From Luteolibacter yonseiensis (GTDB taxonomy: Bacteria > Verrucomicrobiota > Verrucomicrobiia > Verrucomicrobiales > Akkermansiaceae): a stretch of 64,000 bases of DNA. The position numbers and the translations under genes were made by a program. The notes under the pieces were generated by a model that was not told the origin of the DNA, did no database searches, and was given only the letters and a program-made list of their open reading frames with translations. How positions within the stretch are numbered: the first letter of the stretch is position 1; each line of letters starts with the position of its first letter. The stretch lies in NCBI RefSeq assembly GCF_016595465.1, contig NZ_JAENIK010000011.1, forward strand, positions 930,001-994,000, written 5' to 3'. Below, piece by piece: positions 11,801-19,008 of this stretch.

Positions 11801-12144
11801 GCAATCATGCCGATCATCTCGATGCCGATGGTGACGGGCTGACCACGCTGATGGAGTATTTCGTCGGTGGCGATCCATCCGTCGCCGAGCCAGGCCTTGC
11901 TCCGACCTATGCCCTGGAGGCGGGTGGCACGGCGCTGCTTTCCATCACGCGGCGTGCCGATGTGGCCGGACTCAATCTCGTGCCTCAGCGCTCGGAAAAC
12001 CTCCGCGTCTGGGAAACTGCGGAAAAGACGGCGTTTGTTGGCAACACCCGTATCTCCGGTTCGCCCGCCCGCGAGCGGCTCACCTTCCGCGTGTCCGGTC
12101 CCGCAGGGGCCAGCCGCCGGTTTTTCCGGTTCGCCATCCACTAG
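5893..12144 (+). CDS. Giant secreted lamin-tail / CotH-kinase domain protein
   Basis: A 2083-aa protein with a signal peptide (cleavage near ALLFADA, residue ~23). Lamin-tail domain 1 spans ~24-170 (VTFNEVNYNPASN, EWLELHN, GWRITEG). A concanavalin/LamG-like domain lies around ~270-465 and a beta domain at ~480-590. The second lamin-tail domain begins at ~716 (VINEICYNAP) but resumes only at ~934 (QQWIELYNKGP), with a ~200-residue beta domain between. A carbohydrate-binding-like module follows (~1080-1190). A CotH-type atypical kinase region spans ~1350-1700 (NTGVRLKSSQRG; FPHDMDYAYN near 1617, with the acidic pair expected at the metal site). Lamin-tail domain 3 (~1800-1930, ISEIYYHPL) and an acidic-loop/beta C-terminus (DADGDGLTTLMEYF, ending RRFFRFAIH) complete it. 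The rhamnosidase gene starts 16 bp downstream, suggesting co-transcription. CotH proteins can phosphorylate secreted proteins; the substrate here is unknown. Confidence 0.85.
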   Translation: MIPHAILRSAARMAAFFPALLFADAVVTFNEVNYNPASNQDAEWLELHNQMAVNVDISGWRITEGIDYTFPNGTVIAGGGYMIVAKNPANPALTGIPGVRGPFSGSLSNSGETIELVSRSGRVMDHLEFGDVGAWPIAADGVGATLAKRAPGTDSEKASSWTASLTTGGTPAARNFPTPGVPIQHVFANTASAWRFNDTDAAPATGWTGAAFDDSTWAAGQPLFGTTTSSPVLTVTADLTSRYRAGAITGVSNGSTFSQWTDTATADGVSQNTSAGGNPTYRTDVTPSGEPVVRFDGNDEYRASQAPGISASSGFVYFIVCKANPGMANGDFFFDRDSTDFDYPLASLKVNDNRYEFQKRDDSNNGLGGPVSTSSIATDRFQIVAIRRNPAASRFEIWVDGVMEASTPDDGENLTPQPIVIGGHSTAGSSAGVPADIAELLVYKNELSDGDFLSVGAYLEARYGLATAFPDTAVKTGISSTAQTSYFRKSFNFSGDPGRTQLRLDQTTADGAVFYLNGQEISRTNLPPGEVAHGTAALSNIVQPAASGFQTVPSGALVTGTNVLSVSLHKAPGDNSAFFSALLEATETPVDPEAAPSLKLNEIAGTGDTAFFVEIINDSPAAISTAGYAIGISGGATHALAATSIPAGAVAGFTEAQLGFRPAAGDKIVLSAPGSRIADVRLAATTPGGRDRTSPGDWLRPAAATPGSANQFALNTDVVINEICYNAPDLAAIPGVPPVTGTLPLISYGTTWRYNQSGPALPANWAATAHAVGGGWQSGPGTLGYSTNGTLQSGLATVLTSPALNNPFVITYYFETDFTLSAPNAATLSALNLTHLLDDGAVFYLNGVELARVNMPGGAVTSGTVAGTGVANAVETGPITVAVPPGVAVAGSNRLSVEVHQNSTSSSDVVFGLQASATITSDPGSPAVPELASQQQWIELYNKGPVSVDLSGWKLSEGVGYTIPSGTTLAAGGYLVVAKDPALVSAAGPVLGPWSGSLSGSGERVVLSDAVGNPADSVSYVDGGRWPETADGGGNTLELRDARSDNSLPESWAASDETARRTWQTFTYQGVATASTVGPDGQWRDFVFGLLDEGEMLIDDITVTENPAGSPVQMISGGDFESGATGWRFLGNHSDARVVVDPANASNHALYLRATGATEHMHNHVEKTLQNGRSIVNGRTYRISFKARWISGCNKLNTRLYFNRLARTTTLARTEVLGTPGAVNSTAVTNVGPGFTRFTHSPAVPQPGEPVTVTARAGDVDGLGGLTLHYSPAGGAFVSVPMTPTGEDGTYAASIPGFSAASVVRFYVAATDGAQVPAISYFPAEGPSSHALYQVNDGLAATNGLHNIRIIMDPADKALLYRVNNLMSNGRIGCTVIYGEREIYYNTGVRLKSSQRGRQNSARVGFNLSFNDDQLFRGVHGTIAIDRSEGQITGAQEILYDHMMYASGGIPAECNDLVKVIAPDPAHTSTGILQMARFGSVFLDSQFEDGADGTVYEYELIYYPTTADANGYKLPQPDNVVGVGVTAMGDDKENYRWSYLTKNSEDKDDYSRIIAMTKQFDQSGATFDATVNDVLDVNQWLRALAYSCASGAGDSFFSNSGHNGQFYARPSDGRVLYFPHDMDYAYNATMSIFANTELQKLTANPARRRIYLGNLHDICTTVFNQSYMSAWTGHYGSLLPNENFSGHLGYINTRSNYILSAINAEIAPLAFSITTNGGADFSSTDTPVVISGKGWVNVKDIRLAGSGTTLGVTWTSSTEWSVVVPLNGGVNLIQLEALNYSGQVVGTDSVTVTNSGNTQLPSSGNLVISEIYYHPLANADAEYLELRNVSTATVDMSGLAITGISYVFPSGATLAPGARALLVKNQTAFQSVFGTGRPVTGVFISGSLANEGETLTLRRANGDLVLTMDYSDDPPWPTLADTAGYSIVLIAPFSNPDLSDPLSWRASVAPGGTPGTDDSVDFATWKAEHGNHADHLDADGDGLTTLMEYFVGGDPSVAEPGLAPTYALEAGGTALLSITRRADVAGLNLVPQRSENLRVWETAEKTAFVGNTRISGSPARERLTFRVSGPAGASRRFFRFAIH

Positions 12145-12160
12145 ACTTTCCATAACTCTC

Positions 12161-15100
12161 ATGAAACTTCATTCCAATCCAACAAGCCGGAAGGTGTGTG
12201 CCGCGTTAGCGCTGCTTGCGAACCCACTGCTCGCCGAGGTGACCTCCACCAACCTGCGCTGCGAGTATCTCACGGATCCCCACGGCATCGAGGTGAGGCA
12301 GCCGCGCCTTTCCTGGCTGGTCGGATCGCTCGAGCGTGGTGAAAAACAGACGGCTTATCAAATACTCGTGGCCTCATCCGAAGAGCTTCTGGCCAAGGAC
12401 AAGGGTGACCTGTGGGACAGTGGCAAGGTCGGCGGGGACGCGACGAGCCAGATCGTTTACCAAGGTGCGGCCCTCGCATCGCGTTCACGTTGTTTCTGGA
12501 AGGTGCGGTCATGGGACAAGGGGGGAGAACCTTCCGAATGGAGCAAGCCCGCCACATGGTCGATCGGGTTGCTGGAGCAATCCGACTGGAGCGCGAAGTG
12601 GATCGACGCAAGCGCGCGGGTGAAGCGTGACCCGGGCCTGCCGACTCCCGTGATCTTGAAGGCCTCCTACGAACCGGTGCAGGGTGGAGGAGGCCTTGAT
12701 GTGACCGAACAACTCACCGCGAAAGCCACGTCAGGCGGGTTTTCCGTAGAAGTGGGCAACGAGGGTTTTGGCAATGACCCTGCCTATGGCAAGGTGAAGC
12801 ACCTGCGCGTGGAGTATGACATCGCGGGGAAAAAATCCGTCAGGTTTTTCCCCGAGAAGGCGTCCATGAATTTCCCCCAGGACCTCTCGCCGCCACCCAG
12901 GATCCTCCGCGCCTCGTATGAGGCGGCGGATGGAGTCGGTTCCATGGATGTGACCGCGAAGCTGGCGCAACTGGCCGAGGCGGGGAGTTTCACGCTTGCG
13001 GTGGACAATGGGTCCCTCGGGGCCGATCCGGCCTTCAACCGCGTCAAGAAACTGCGCGTCGAGTTTTCCGTGAACGGACAGCCGGTGACGAAGTCCTTCG
13101 ATGAAAACACCCGGCTCCACTATCCGACGGATCTGGTGGCTCCCGCAACCGTCCCCTATCTGCGGAAGACCTTCACGGTGGATAAACCGGTGGTGAGGGC
13201 CACCGTGTATGCCACGGCCCTGGGCATCTATGAGCTCAACCTCAACGGCAAACGGGTGGGTGATCATTTCCTGGCCCCCGAGTGGACGGACTTCTCGAAA
13301 CGCCTGCGCTATCAGGAATATGATGTCACGGCCTTGCTCGCCCAAGGACGGAACGTGCTCGGGGCGCAGGTGGCGAATGGTTGGTATTCCGGCCATATCG
13401 GCAACGGAGGATTCCAATATTGGGGGAAAAGCCCGGCGCTTCTCGCCCAACTGGAACTGACCTATGCGGATGGCGGCAAGGAGCGCGTCGTCACGGACCA
13501 CACTTGGAAATCCCATGTCAGCCCGTTGACCGCGACGGATTTCATGCTTGGGGAGGACTATGACGCGACCAAGGAAATCAAAGGCTGGAACGAACCCGGA
13601 TTCGATGATTCCGGATGGCTCCCGGTGGCGGAGCGGGATGAACCCGCGCGTGAGATGAACGGCCAGGTGATGGAGCCGGTGAGGCAGTTGTCCACGATCA
13701 AGGCGAAGACCCTGACGGAACCGAAGGCGGACAAGTGGACCTACGATCTCGGGCAGAACATGGTGGGCATTGTCAGATTGAAGATCACCGCCGCGGCAGG
13801 CACGAAGATCACCTTGCGCCACGCGGAGATGCTCAATCCCGATGGCACCGTTTACACGGACAACCTGCGCGGAGCACCATCGATCGACACTTATGTCTGC
13901 AAAGGGAAGGGTGAGGAAATCTGGCAACCGTCATTCACCTTCCATGGGTTCCGTTATGTCGAACTGACGGGCGTGTCCGAAAAGCCCCCGTTGGACGCGG
14001 TGACCGGCGTGGTGATCGCATCCGATACGCCGCAAACCGGTAAATTCGTCTGCTCTGACGGACAGGTGAACCAGCTCCAGTCCAACATCGAGTGGGGGCA
14101 AAGGGGGAACTACCTGAGCGTGCCGACGGACTGCCCGCAGCGGGACGAACGTCTGGGCTGGATGGGCGACGCGCAGGTCTTCGTCCGCACCGCGACCTAC
14201 AATGCGGATGTCGCGGCATTTTTCACGAAGTGGCTGGTGGACGTGACGGACAGCCAAGCACCCAACGGCCAGTTCGCGGATGTCGCCCCGTTCGCCGGAC
14301 CATCGAAGGGGACACCCGCTTGGGGCGACGCCGGCGTCATCTGCCCGTGGACGATCTACCAGGCCTATGGCGATCTCCAACTGCTGGCCCGCCAATATCC
14401 CTCGATGGTCCGTTGGGTGGATTATTCGAGGTCGGGAAGCACCGGATTCATCCGGAGCGGAAACCGTGGCAGCGACTATGGAGACTGGCTGTCCATCGGT
14501 GCGGACACCGACAAGGAACTCATTGGTACGGGATATTTCGCCTATTCCACGAAGCTTGTGGCGAAGGCCGCGGCGGCTCTTGGGAAGACCGAGGATGCCG
14601 CCAAATACGAGGAGCTTTTCCAATCGATCAAAAAGGCGTTCATCGCGAAGTATGTCTCCTCCGATGGCAAGGTCGCCGGAGAGACCCAGTGTGCCTATGT
14701 GATGGCGTTGAAATTCGACCTGCTGCCCGACGAACTCCGCGCGAAGGCCGCGGATCATCTGGAGGCCGACATCATCTCGAAGGACTACCACCTCTCGACC
14801 GGATTTGTCGGAGTGAGCTACCTGCTGCCGGAGCTCACCAAGGCCGGGAAAACCGCCACCGCCTACCGGCTTCTCCATCAGGACACGTTCCCTTCCTGGC
14901 TGTTCTCCGTGAAAATGGGAGCCACGACCATCTGGGAGCGCTGGGACGGCTGGACGCCTGACAAGGGATTCCAGAACGTCATCATGAATTCCTTCAACCA
15001 CTATTCGCTCGGTTCCTGCGGGGAATGGCTCTACGGCTCGGTCGCGGGCATCGACCTGGACCCTGCCGCGCCGGGATTCAAGCGGATCATCATCAAGCCG

Positions 15101-15679
15101 GTGCCGGGTGGCAAGCTGACGGAGGCGAGCGGTGAGCTGAAGACCATCCATGGACTCGTCACCAGCGCATGGAGTTCGGCGAACGGGACCTTCACCCTCA
15201 CCACGGCGATTCCGACGAACACCACCGCGACGGTCCATGTCCCGGCGAAGGGGCTCGACAGCGTGTTGGAATCCGGCAAGCCGGTGGACTCGGTGGAGGG
15301 CGTGAAATTCCTCAGGATGGAAAACGGTGCCGCCGTATTCTCGGTGGAATCCGGCCGTTACCAGTTCACCAGCGGAAAAGGAGTGGTCTCCGGCACGGAC
15401 AAGATCTCACGGCCCGCGACCGGGGATGTGAAAATCCTGGTGAGCACCCTTCTGGCGAATGATGGAAAGGGCAGTGTTTTCCGTTCCGCCGCCCCCCTGA
15501 GCATCAATGGCGCGGCGATCACCGTCCGCGACGGCTCCCTTCACTACCAGCCCCCGCCCGGGAACACCGGGCCGGATGTGTTCACCTACACCATCCAGAC
15601 TCCTCAAGGGGGAGTCGCCACGCACACGGTCCAGATGGCCGTCGCGCAGGAAAGAGCCACGGCGCAAGCCATGGAATAG
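12161..15679 (+). CDS. Alpha-L-rhamnosidase, GH78, with duplicated inserted module
   Basis: The start chosen is the ATG at 12161, which gives a signal peptide (MKLHSNPTSRKVCAALALLA, cleavage near NPLLA) and 1172 residues; the upstream in-frame extension lies inside the previous gene. After an N-terminal fibronectin-like domain (RQPRLSWLV) come two tandem ~75-residue copies (~160-235 and ~243-320) with the pattern SYE...G..DVT..L, then DPA or DPAF and K.LRVE. These look like the accessory beta module seen in DUF3395-type proteins. The rhamnosidase N domain (~330-470, LRKTFTV, YELNLNGKRVGD) and the (alpha/alpha)6 catalytic region follow, with the family signature CPQRDERLGWMGDAQ near residue 660; the acidic residues there are the usual catalytic set. 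The last ~100 residues form an Ig/cadherin-like tail (GPDVFTYTI). It should release terminal rhamnose from plant or algal polysaccharides in the periplasm or outside the cell. Confidence 0.9.
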   Translation: MKLHSNPTSRKVCAALALLANPLLAEVTSTNLRCEYLTDPHGIEVRQPRLSWLVGSLERGEKQTAYQILVASSEELLAKDKGDLWDSGKVGGDATSQIVYQGAALASRSRCFWKVRSWDKGGEPSEWSKPATWSIGLLEQSDWSAKWIDASARVKRDPGLPTPVILKASYEPVQGGGGLDVTEQLTAKATSGGFSVEVGNEGFGNDPAYGKVKHLRVEYDIAGKKSVRFFPEKASMNFPQDLSPPPRILRASYEAADGVGSMDVTAKLAQLAEAGSFTLAVDNGSLGADPAFNRVKKLRVEFSVNGQPVTKSFDENTRLHYPTDLVAPATVPYLRKTFTVDKPVVRATVYATALGIYELNLNGKRVGDHFLAPEWTDFSKRLRYQEYDVTALLAQGRNVLGAQVANGWYSGHIGNGGFQYWGKSPALLAQLELTYADGGKERVVTDHTWKSHVSPLTATDFMLGEDYDATKEIKGWNEPGFDDSGWLPVAERDEPAREMNGQVMEPVRQLSTIKAKTLTEPKADKWTYDLGQNMVGIVRLKITAAAGTKITLRHAEMLNPDGTVYTDNLRGAPSIDTYVCKGKGEEIWQPSFTFHGFRYVELTGVSEKPPLDAVTGVVIASDTPQTGKFVCSDGQVNQLQSNIEWGQRGNYLSVPTDCPQRDERLGWMGDAQVFVRTATYNADVAAFFTKWLVDVTDSQAPNGQFADVAPFAGPSKGTPAWGDAGVICPWTIYQAYGDLQLLARQYPSMVRWVDYSRSGSTGFIRSGNRGSDYGDWLSIGADTDKELIGTGYFAYSTKLVAKAAAALGKTEDAAKYEELFQSIKKAFIAKYVSSDGKVAGETQCAYVMALKFDLLPDELRAKAADHLEADIISKDYHLSTGFVGVSYLLPELTKAGKTATAYRLLHQDTFPSWLFSVKMGATTIWERWDGWTPDKGFQNVIMNSFNHYSLGSCGEWLYGSVAGIDLDPAAPGFKRIIIKPVPGGKLTEASGELKTIHGLVTSAWSSANGTFTLTTAIPTNTTATVHVPAKGLDSVLESGKPVDSVEGVKFLRMENGAAVFSVESGRYQFTSGKGVVSGTDKISRPATGDVKILVSTLLANDGKGSVFRSAAPLSINGAAITVRDGSLHYQPPPGNTGPDVFTYTIQTPQGGVATHTVQMAVAQERATAQAME

Positions 15680-15713
15680 GAATACGGAATCCGGAGCCGT
15701 GTTTCATGGGTAG

Positions 15714-15747
15714 GGCGGCCCGCGTGGATGGGTTCACGCGGGTCGCC
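15714..15747 (+). terminator. Hairpin after the rhamnosidase gene
   Basis: GGCGGCCCGCGTG (15714-15726) pairs over 13 positions, one of them a wobble, with CACGCGGGTCGCC (15735-15747). TGATTT follows. It separates the rhamnosidase gene from the sigma factor operon and probably ends transcription from the upstream genes. Confidence 0.6.
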
Positions 15748-15837
15748 TGATTTCCGGGTTGCGTGGCCCGGATTCGGCGCGCAGGCTGTGATCCATGTTC
15801 GCCGGATTCCTGCCGGTGGAGATTTTTTCCTGAAACA

Positions 15838-16500
15838 ATGAATAACAACCATGGTGAGCCGTCCAAGATCATGCGGGAGCCTGTCGGCTCCCTCGATCCG
15901 GATTCCTCCATGAATGATCCGGACGAGGATTTCCGACTGGTGGCACTGGCGCAGAAGGGGGACATGAAGTCCTACGACGCGCTGGTGACACGGCACCGTG
16001 GAAAGATATTCGCCATGATCCGGAACATGATCCATCAGGAAGCCGACGCATGGGACCTCTCTCAGGAGGTCTTCATCAAGGCGTGGCATGCCCTGCCCCG
16101 GTTCGAGGCGAAGGCGAAATTCTCCACGTGGCTCTACCGCATCGCCCACAACGCGGTTTACGACTGGGTTCGCAAACGGAAAATCGAGAGCGCGGGTGAG
16201 TTGAATGATGAGATTTTCGAGCGCGAACGCATTGACTCCGGGTCACTTACCACACCGTCCGGAGGAGAATCTCCCGACGATACCCTGGTACACGGCGAGC
16301 TGCGTGAGAAGATCCAGATCGCTCTCAACAAGCTTTCCGCGGAACACCGTGAGGTCGTTATCTTGAAAGACGTGCAAGGATTGTCGTATAAGGAAATCGC
16401 CGAGGCCATGTCCAGCACCATGGGCACGGTCATGAGCCGGTTGTTCTACGCACGTCAGAAACTCCAAGCCCTGCTAAAAGATGAATACGAATCCCGATGA
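15838..16500 (+). CDS. ECF-type RNA polymerase sigma factor
   Basis: 220 residues from the ATG at 15838. An earlier in-frame start exists at 15763, but the region just before it contains the terminator hairpin and the extra residues do not look like sigma sequence. Region 2 (ALVTRHRGKIFAMIRNMI, DAWDLSQEVFIKAWHALPRF, FSTWLYRIAHNAVYDWVRKR) and region 4 (ALNKLSAEHREVVILKDVQGLSYKEIAEAM, GTVMSRLFYARQKL) are intact, separated by an acidic linker; there is no region 3. The downstream anti-sigma-like gene overlaps its last 20 bases, so the two are translationally coupled. It heads a six-gene operon of envelope proteins. The target regulon cannot be read from the sequence. Confidence 0.92.
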   Translation: MNNNHGEPSKIMREPVGSLDPDSSMNDPDEDFRLVALAQKGDMKSYDALVTRHRGKIFAMIRNMIHQEADAWDLSQEVFIKAWHALPRFEAKAKFSTWLYRIAHNAVYDWVRKRKIESAGELNDEIFERERIDSGSLTTPSGGESPDDTLVHGELREKIQIALNKLSAEHREVVILKDVQGLSYKEIAEAMSSTMGTVMSRLFYARQKLQALLKDEYESR

Positions 16501-17095
16501 AGCGACGCTGGCCCTTTGGCTGGACGACGAATTGACCGGCGCGGAACTTGCCGCTGTCGAGGCGTGGGCGGTTGGCCAACCGGAGCAACTCGCCGCCCGT
16601 GAGGAGATCCGCAACTGGCGGAAAACCATCGCCGCGGTTCTGCCTGCGAGCGAGGAACCCCCGTATCCGGATTTTTTCAACAGCCGCGTGATGCAGGCGA
16701 TCCGGGAGCAGTCGCCTGCGATTCAGGCTGCTGAAACGGCTCCGGTGCGGAAAAAATCGTTCTCATTCACCTCATGGCTGATGCCGTTGACCGCTTGTGC
16801 CGGGATGGTGCTGGCGTTCTGGGTGGGGAAAACATCGCAGACCGCTCCGGAATATGATGTGTCCAATGCTCCCCGGGCGGTTTTGGTGGACCCGGTCATC
16901 TACACCCCCGAGAGCGGTGTGAATGCCGAATGGTTCGCGAGCACGAAGGCTTCCGCCAATGTCATCGTCCTGAACGGTGTCGCGGCGATCCCCGATGCCA
17001 TGGATTTCAACGAAACGGTTTTCGTTCCGACCGAGAGCGAGGTCGATTCGACGGCTGAGGTGGAATCTCAACCCGAAATCGAAACGGGGCCATGA
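16481..17095 (+). CDS. Membrane anti-sigma-like protein
   Basis: 204 residues. The N-terminus (EATLALWLDDELTGAELAAVEAW) resembles the small cytoplasmic helical domain of anti-sigma factors, but the zinc-binding His/Cys signature of the ZAS family is absent. A single transmembrane helix lies at ~102-121 (WLMPLTACAGMVLAFWVG), giving a cytoplasmic N-terminal domain of ~100 residues and a periplasmic C-terminal domain of ~80 acidic residues. Its 20-bp overlap with the sigma factor gene and its topology are the main evidence for a role in holding that sigma factor. Function is inferred from context and is not proven by any catalytic motif. Confidence 0.7.
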   Translation: MNTNPDEATLALWLDDELTGAELAAVEAWAVGQPEQLAAREEIRNWRKTIAAVLPASEEPPYPDFFNSRVMQAIREQSPAIQAAETAPVRKKSFSFTSWLMPLTACAGMVLAFWVGKTSQTAPEYDVSNAPRAVLVDPVIYTPESGVNAEWFASTKASANVIVLNGVAAIPDAMDFNETVFVPTESEVDSTAEVESQPEIETGP

Positions 17096-17607
17096 TGCGG
17101 CGTGAATGGATACGGACCGGCGTCATGCTGGCGGCTCTGGCCTTCTCCGGCCTTTCCACGGCTCAGGACGACCCGGGTAAGACCAACATGGGACGGGTGA
17201 GTGTCACCGTTTATTACGCGACGAATGGCGATCCCAAGGCGGCCGGCGAGGGGAAAAAAGAGGTGAGCAAGGAGACGGAGAAACGTCTGCGCGGGGAAGA
17301 ACGGCTGAGTTTCAAGAATTACCGGGTGCTGGGGCAGGACGTGCAACCGCTTCTCCGGAGCTATGAAAGCTGGGCCCAGCCGCTGAAACCTTCGGATGAG
17401 GTGCTCGTACGCTTCGAGGCGCGCAGCAAGCCGACGCCGGATGAGGTCGCCCTCGATCTGGAATTCTGGCTGAGCCGGAAGAAGATCCTGAAAACGGACG
17501 CACGCCTGGAGGGTGGCAAGCCGTTGTTTGTCCTGGGGCCCGAATGGAGGGGCGGGCGGCTTATTATCGCCGTTGCCCTTGCGTCGAAGGAGAAACCGGC
17601 TTCATAA
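17092..17607 (+). CDS. Small exported protein of the sigma operon, function unknown
   Basis: 171 residues, beginning inside the stop codon of the previous gene (ATGA overlap). A signal peptide is visible (MMRREWIRTGVMLAALAFSG, cleavage near LSTAQ, residue ~25). The mature part is charged and probably a beta-sandwich (RVSVTVYYATNG, DEVLVRFEARSKPTPDEVALDLEFWLSRKKIL). I do not recognise the family. Tight overlap on the upstream side and an 8-bp gap to the next gene imply that it acts with the sigma/anti-sigma pair and the DUF1573 proteins at the envelope. Confidence 0.7.
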   Translation: MMRREWIRTGVMLAALAFSGLSTAQDDPGKTNMGRVSVTVYYATNGDPKAAGEGKKEVSKETEKRLRGEERLSFKNYRVLGQDVQPLLRSYESWAQPLKPSDEVLVRFEARSKPTPDEVALDLEFWLSRKKILKTDARLEGGKPLFVLGPEWRGGRLIIAVALASKEKPAS

Positions 17608-17614
17608 TGGAGGC

Positions 17615-18307
17615 ATGAAAACCATCATCGCCCTCTGGCTGTCTTTCCTGGCCTTTTCGCAGGCGGCGGAACTCAAGTTCAAGGAACTGACCCAGGATGT
17701 GAACGCCCCGGCGGACGCCAGGACGGTGACGGCGGATTTCAGTTTCACTAATGACACCGGCAAACCGGTGACGATTTCAAAGAGCGATCCCGGCTGCTCG
17801 TGCCTCAAGGTGGAGATTTCCGGCGGAAAGCTCAAGTATGGCCCCGGAGAGTCCGGTACCCTTCGCGCGACGTTCGATCTGGGGAATTTTTCCGGCACCG
17901 TGGACAAGGTTATTGGCCTGTGGCTGGACGACGACTCCAGCGCCACTCCCACGATGCGGCTGACGGTGCGCATCCACATCCCCGTGCTTGTCGTGATGGA
18001 ACCCGCCAAAACCTTGTCATGGACCGTGGGTGAAAAGCCCGCGCCACAGACCATCCACATCCGCATGGCGGAAGGGGAATCGATCCGTGTGACAGGAGTG
18101 AAATCCTCCAGTCCGAATTTTGTTTGCGAAATCAAAACCGTGGAAGAAGGGAAAAAATACGATCTGGTGGTCTCTCCGCAGGATACGGCGACTCCCGGTA
18201 TGACCGTGATCCGCGTCGAAACCGACTGCAAGGTCGACAAGCACAAGACCCAGCAGGCCTTCGGTGTGGTCCGCAAGGCCTCCGCACAAGCCGCCACCAA
18301 TCCATGA
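17615..18307 (+). CDS. DUF1573 domain protein, copy 1
   Basis: 230 residues from the ATG at 17615, preceded by a good Shine-Dalgarno (ATGGAGGC); the longer upstream frame lies in the previous gene. The signal peptide ends near SQAAE (residue ~18). The mature chain has DUF1573 features: FSFTNDTGKPVTISKSDPGCSCLKVEI with a CxC motif, then YGPGESGTLRATFDLGNF, a beta-sandwich that resembles immunoglobulin/ASPM-type domains. A second beta domain follows. It is about half identical by eye to the next gene, so the pair is a tandem duplication. DUF1573 proteins are exported and of unknown biochemical role. Confidence 0.85.
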   Translation: MKTIIALWLSFLAFSQAAELKFKELTQDVNAPADARTVTADFSFTNDTGKPVTISKSDPGCSCLKVEISGGKLKYGPGESGTLRATFDLGNFSGTVDKVIGLWLDDDSSATPTMRLTVRIHIPVLVVMEPAKTLSWTVGEKPAPQTIHIRMAEGESIRVTGVKSSSPNFVCEIKTVEEGKKYDLVVSPQDTATPGMTVIRVETDCKVDKHKTQQAFGVVRKASAQAATNP

Positions 18308-19008
18308 TGCGCGCGTGGAATGCCGCTGCGATGTTTGTTTTGGTGTCCGCAAGCCTGGTCCGGGCGGCGGGACTGGAATTCGCCGAACTCCGGAAAGAGA
18401 CCCGGGCCGCGATCGACGCGAAGTCAGTGATCGTGGATTTTCCTTTCATCAACAAAAACGGCAGGCCTGTCACCATCACCAAAAGCGATGCGAAATGCTC
18501 CTGCCTCACCGTCCAGATATCAGGCGGAAAGTTCACCTACGCTCCCGGGGAGTCCGGCGTCATCAGAACGACGATGGCCCTTGGAAACCTCTTGGGCCCC
18601 CAGGAAAAAACGATCGATCTCTGGCTTGACCAGGCACCGCCCGACAAGCCGTCGATGCGCCTGGATCTGGTGGTCCAGATTCCCAACGTCATCAGCCTGG
18701 AGCCGAAAACAGTGCATTGGGACATTGGTGGCAAACCGGAACCCCGGACGATCCACATCGTCATGGATGGCGGCAAGCCGATCCATGTCACCAATGTGAC
18801 GGTTCCCGAGGAGTCGTTCCGGTATGAGCTGAAGACCTTGGAAGCCGGCAAACGATACGACCTCGTCGTGACCCCCTTGGATACCAAGTCTCCCCTGCTG
18901 GGCAGGATCCAGGTTGAAACCGACTGTTCGATTTCGAAATACAAGAACCAGCAGGCCTTCGCCCAGGTGCGCAAACCTGTGGCGGAGAACGTCGCCAACC
19001 AGCCATGA
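18304..19008 (+). CDS. DUF1573 domain protein, copy 2
   Basis: 234 residues, start overlapping the previous stop (ATGA). Signal peptide ends near LVRAAG. It repeats the layout of copy 1: FPFINKNGRPVTITKSDAKCSCLTVQI with the same CxC pair, YAPGESGVIRTTMALGNL, a middle strand region with TVHWDIGGKPEPRTIHI, and a C-terminal QVETDCS segment with a further Cys shared with copy 1 (VETDCK). Conservation of the cysteines in both copies suggests a redox or metal role, but no such activity is established for this family. Confidence 0.85.
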   Translation: MMRAWNAAAMFVLVSASLVRAAGLEFAELRKETRAAIDAKSVIVDFPFINKNGRPVTITKSDAKCSCLTVQISGGKFTYAPGESGVIRTTMALGNLLGPQEKTIDLWLDQAPPDKPSMRLDLVVQIPNVISLEPKTVHWDIGGKPEPRTIHIVMDGGKPIHVTNVTVPEESFRYELKTLEAGKRYDLVVTPLDTKSPLLGRIQVETDCSISKYKNQQAFAQVRKPVAENVANQP

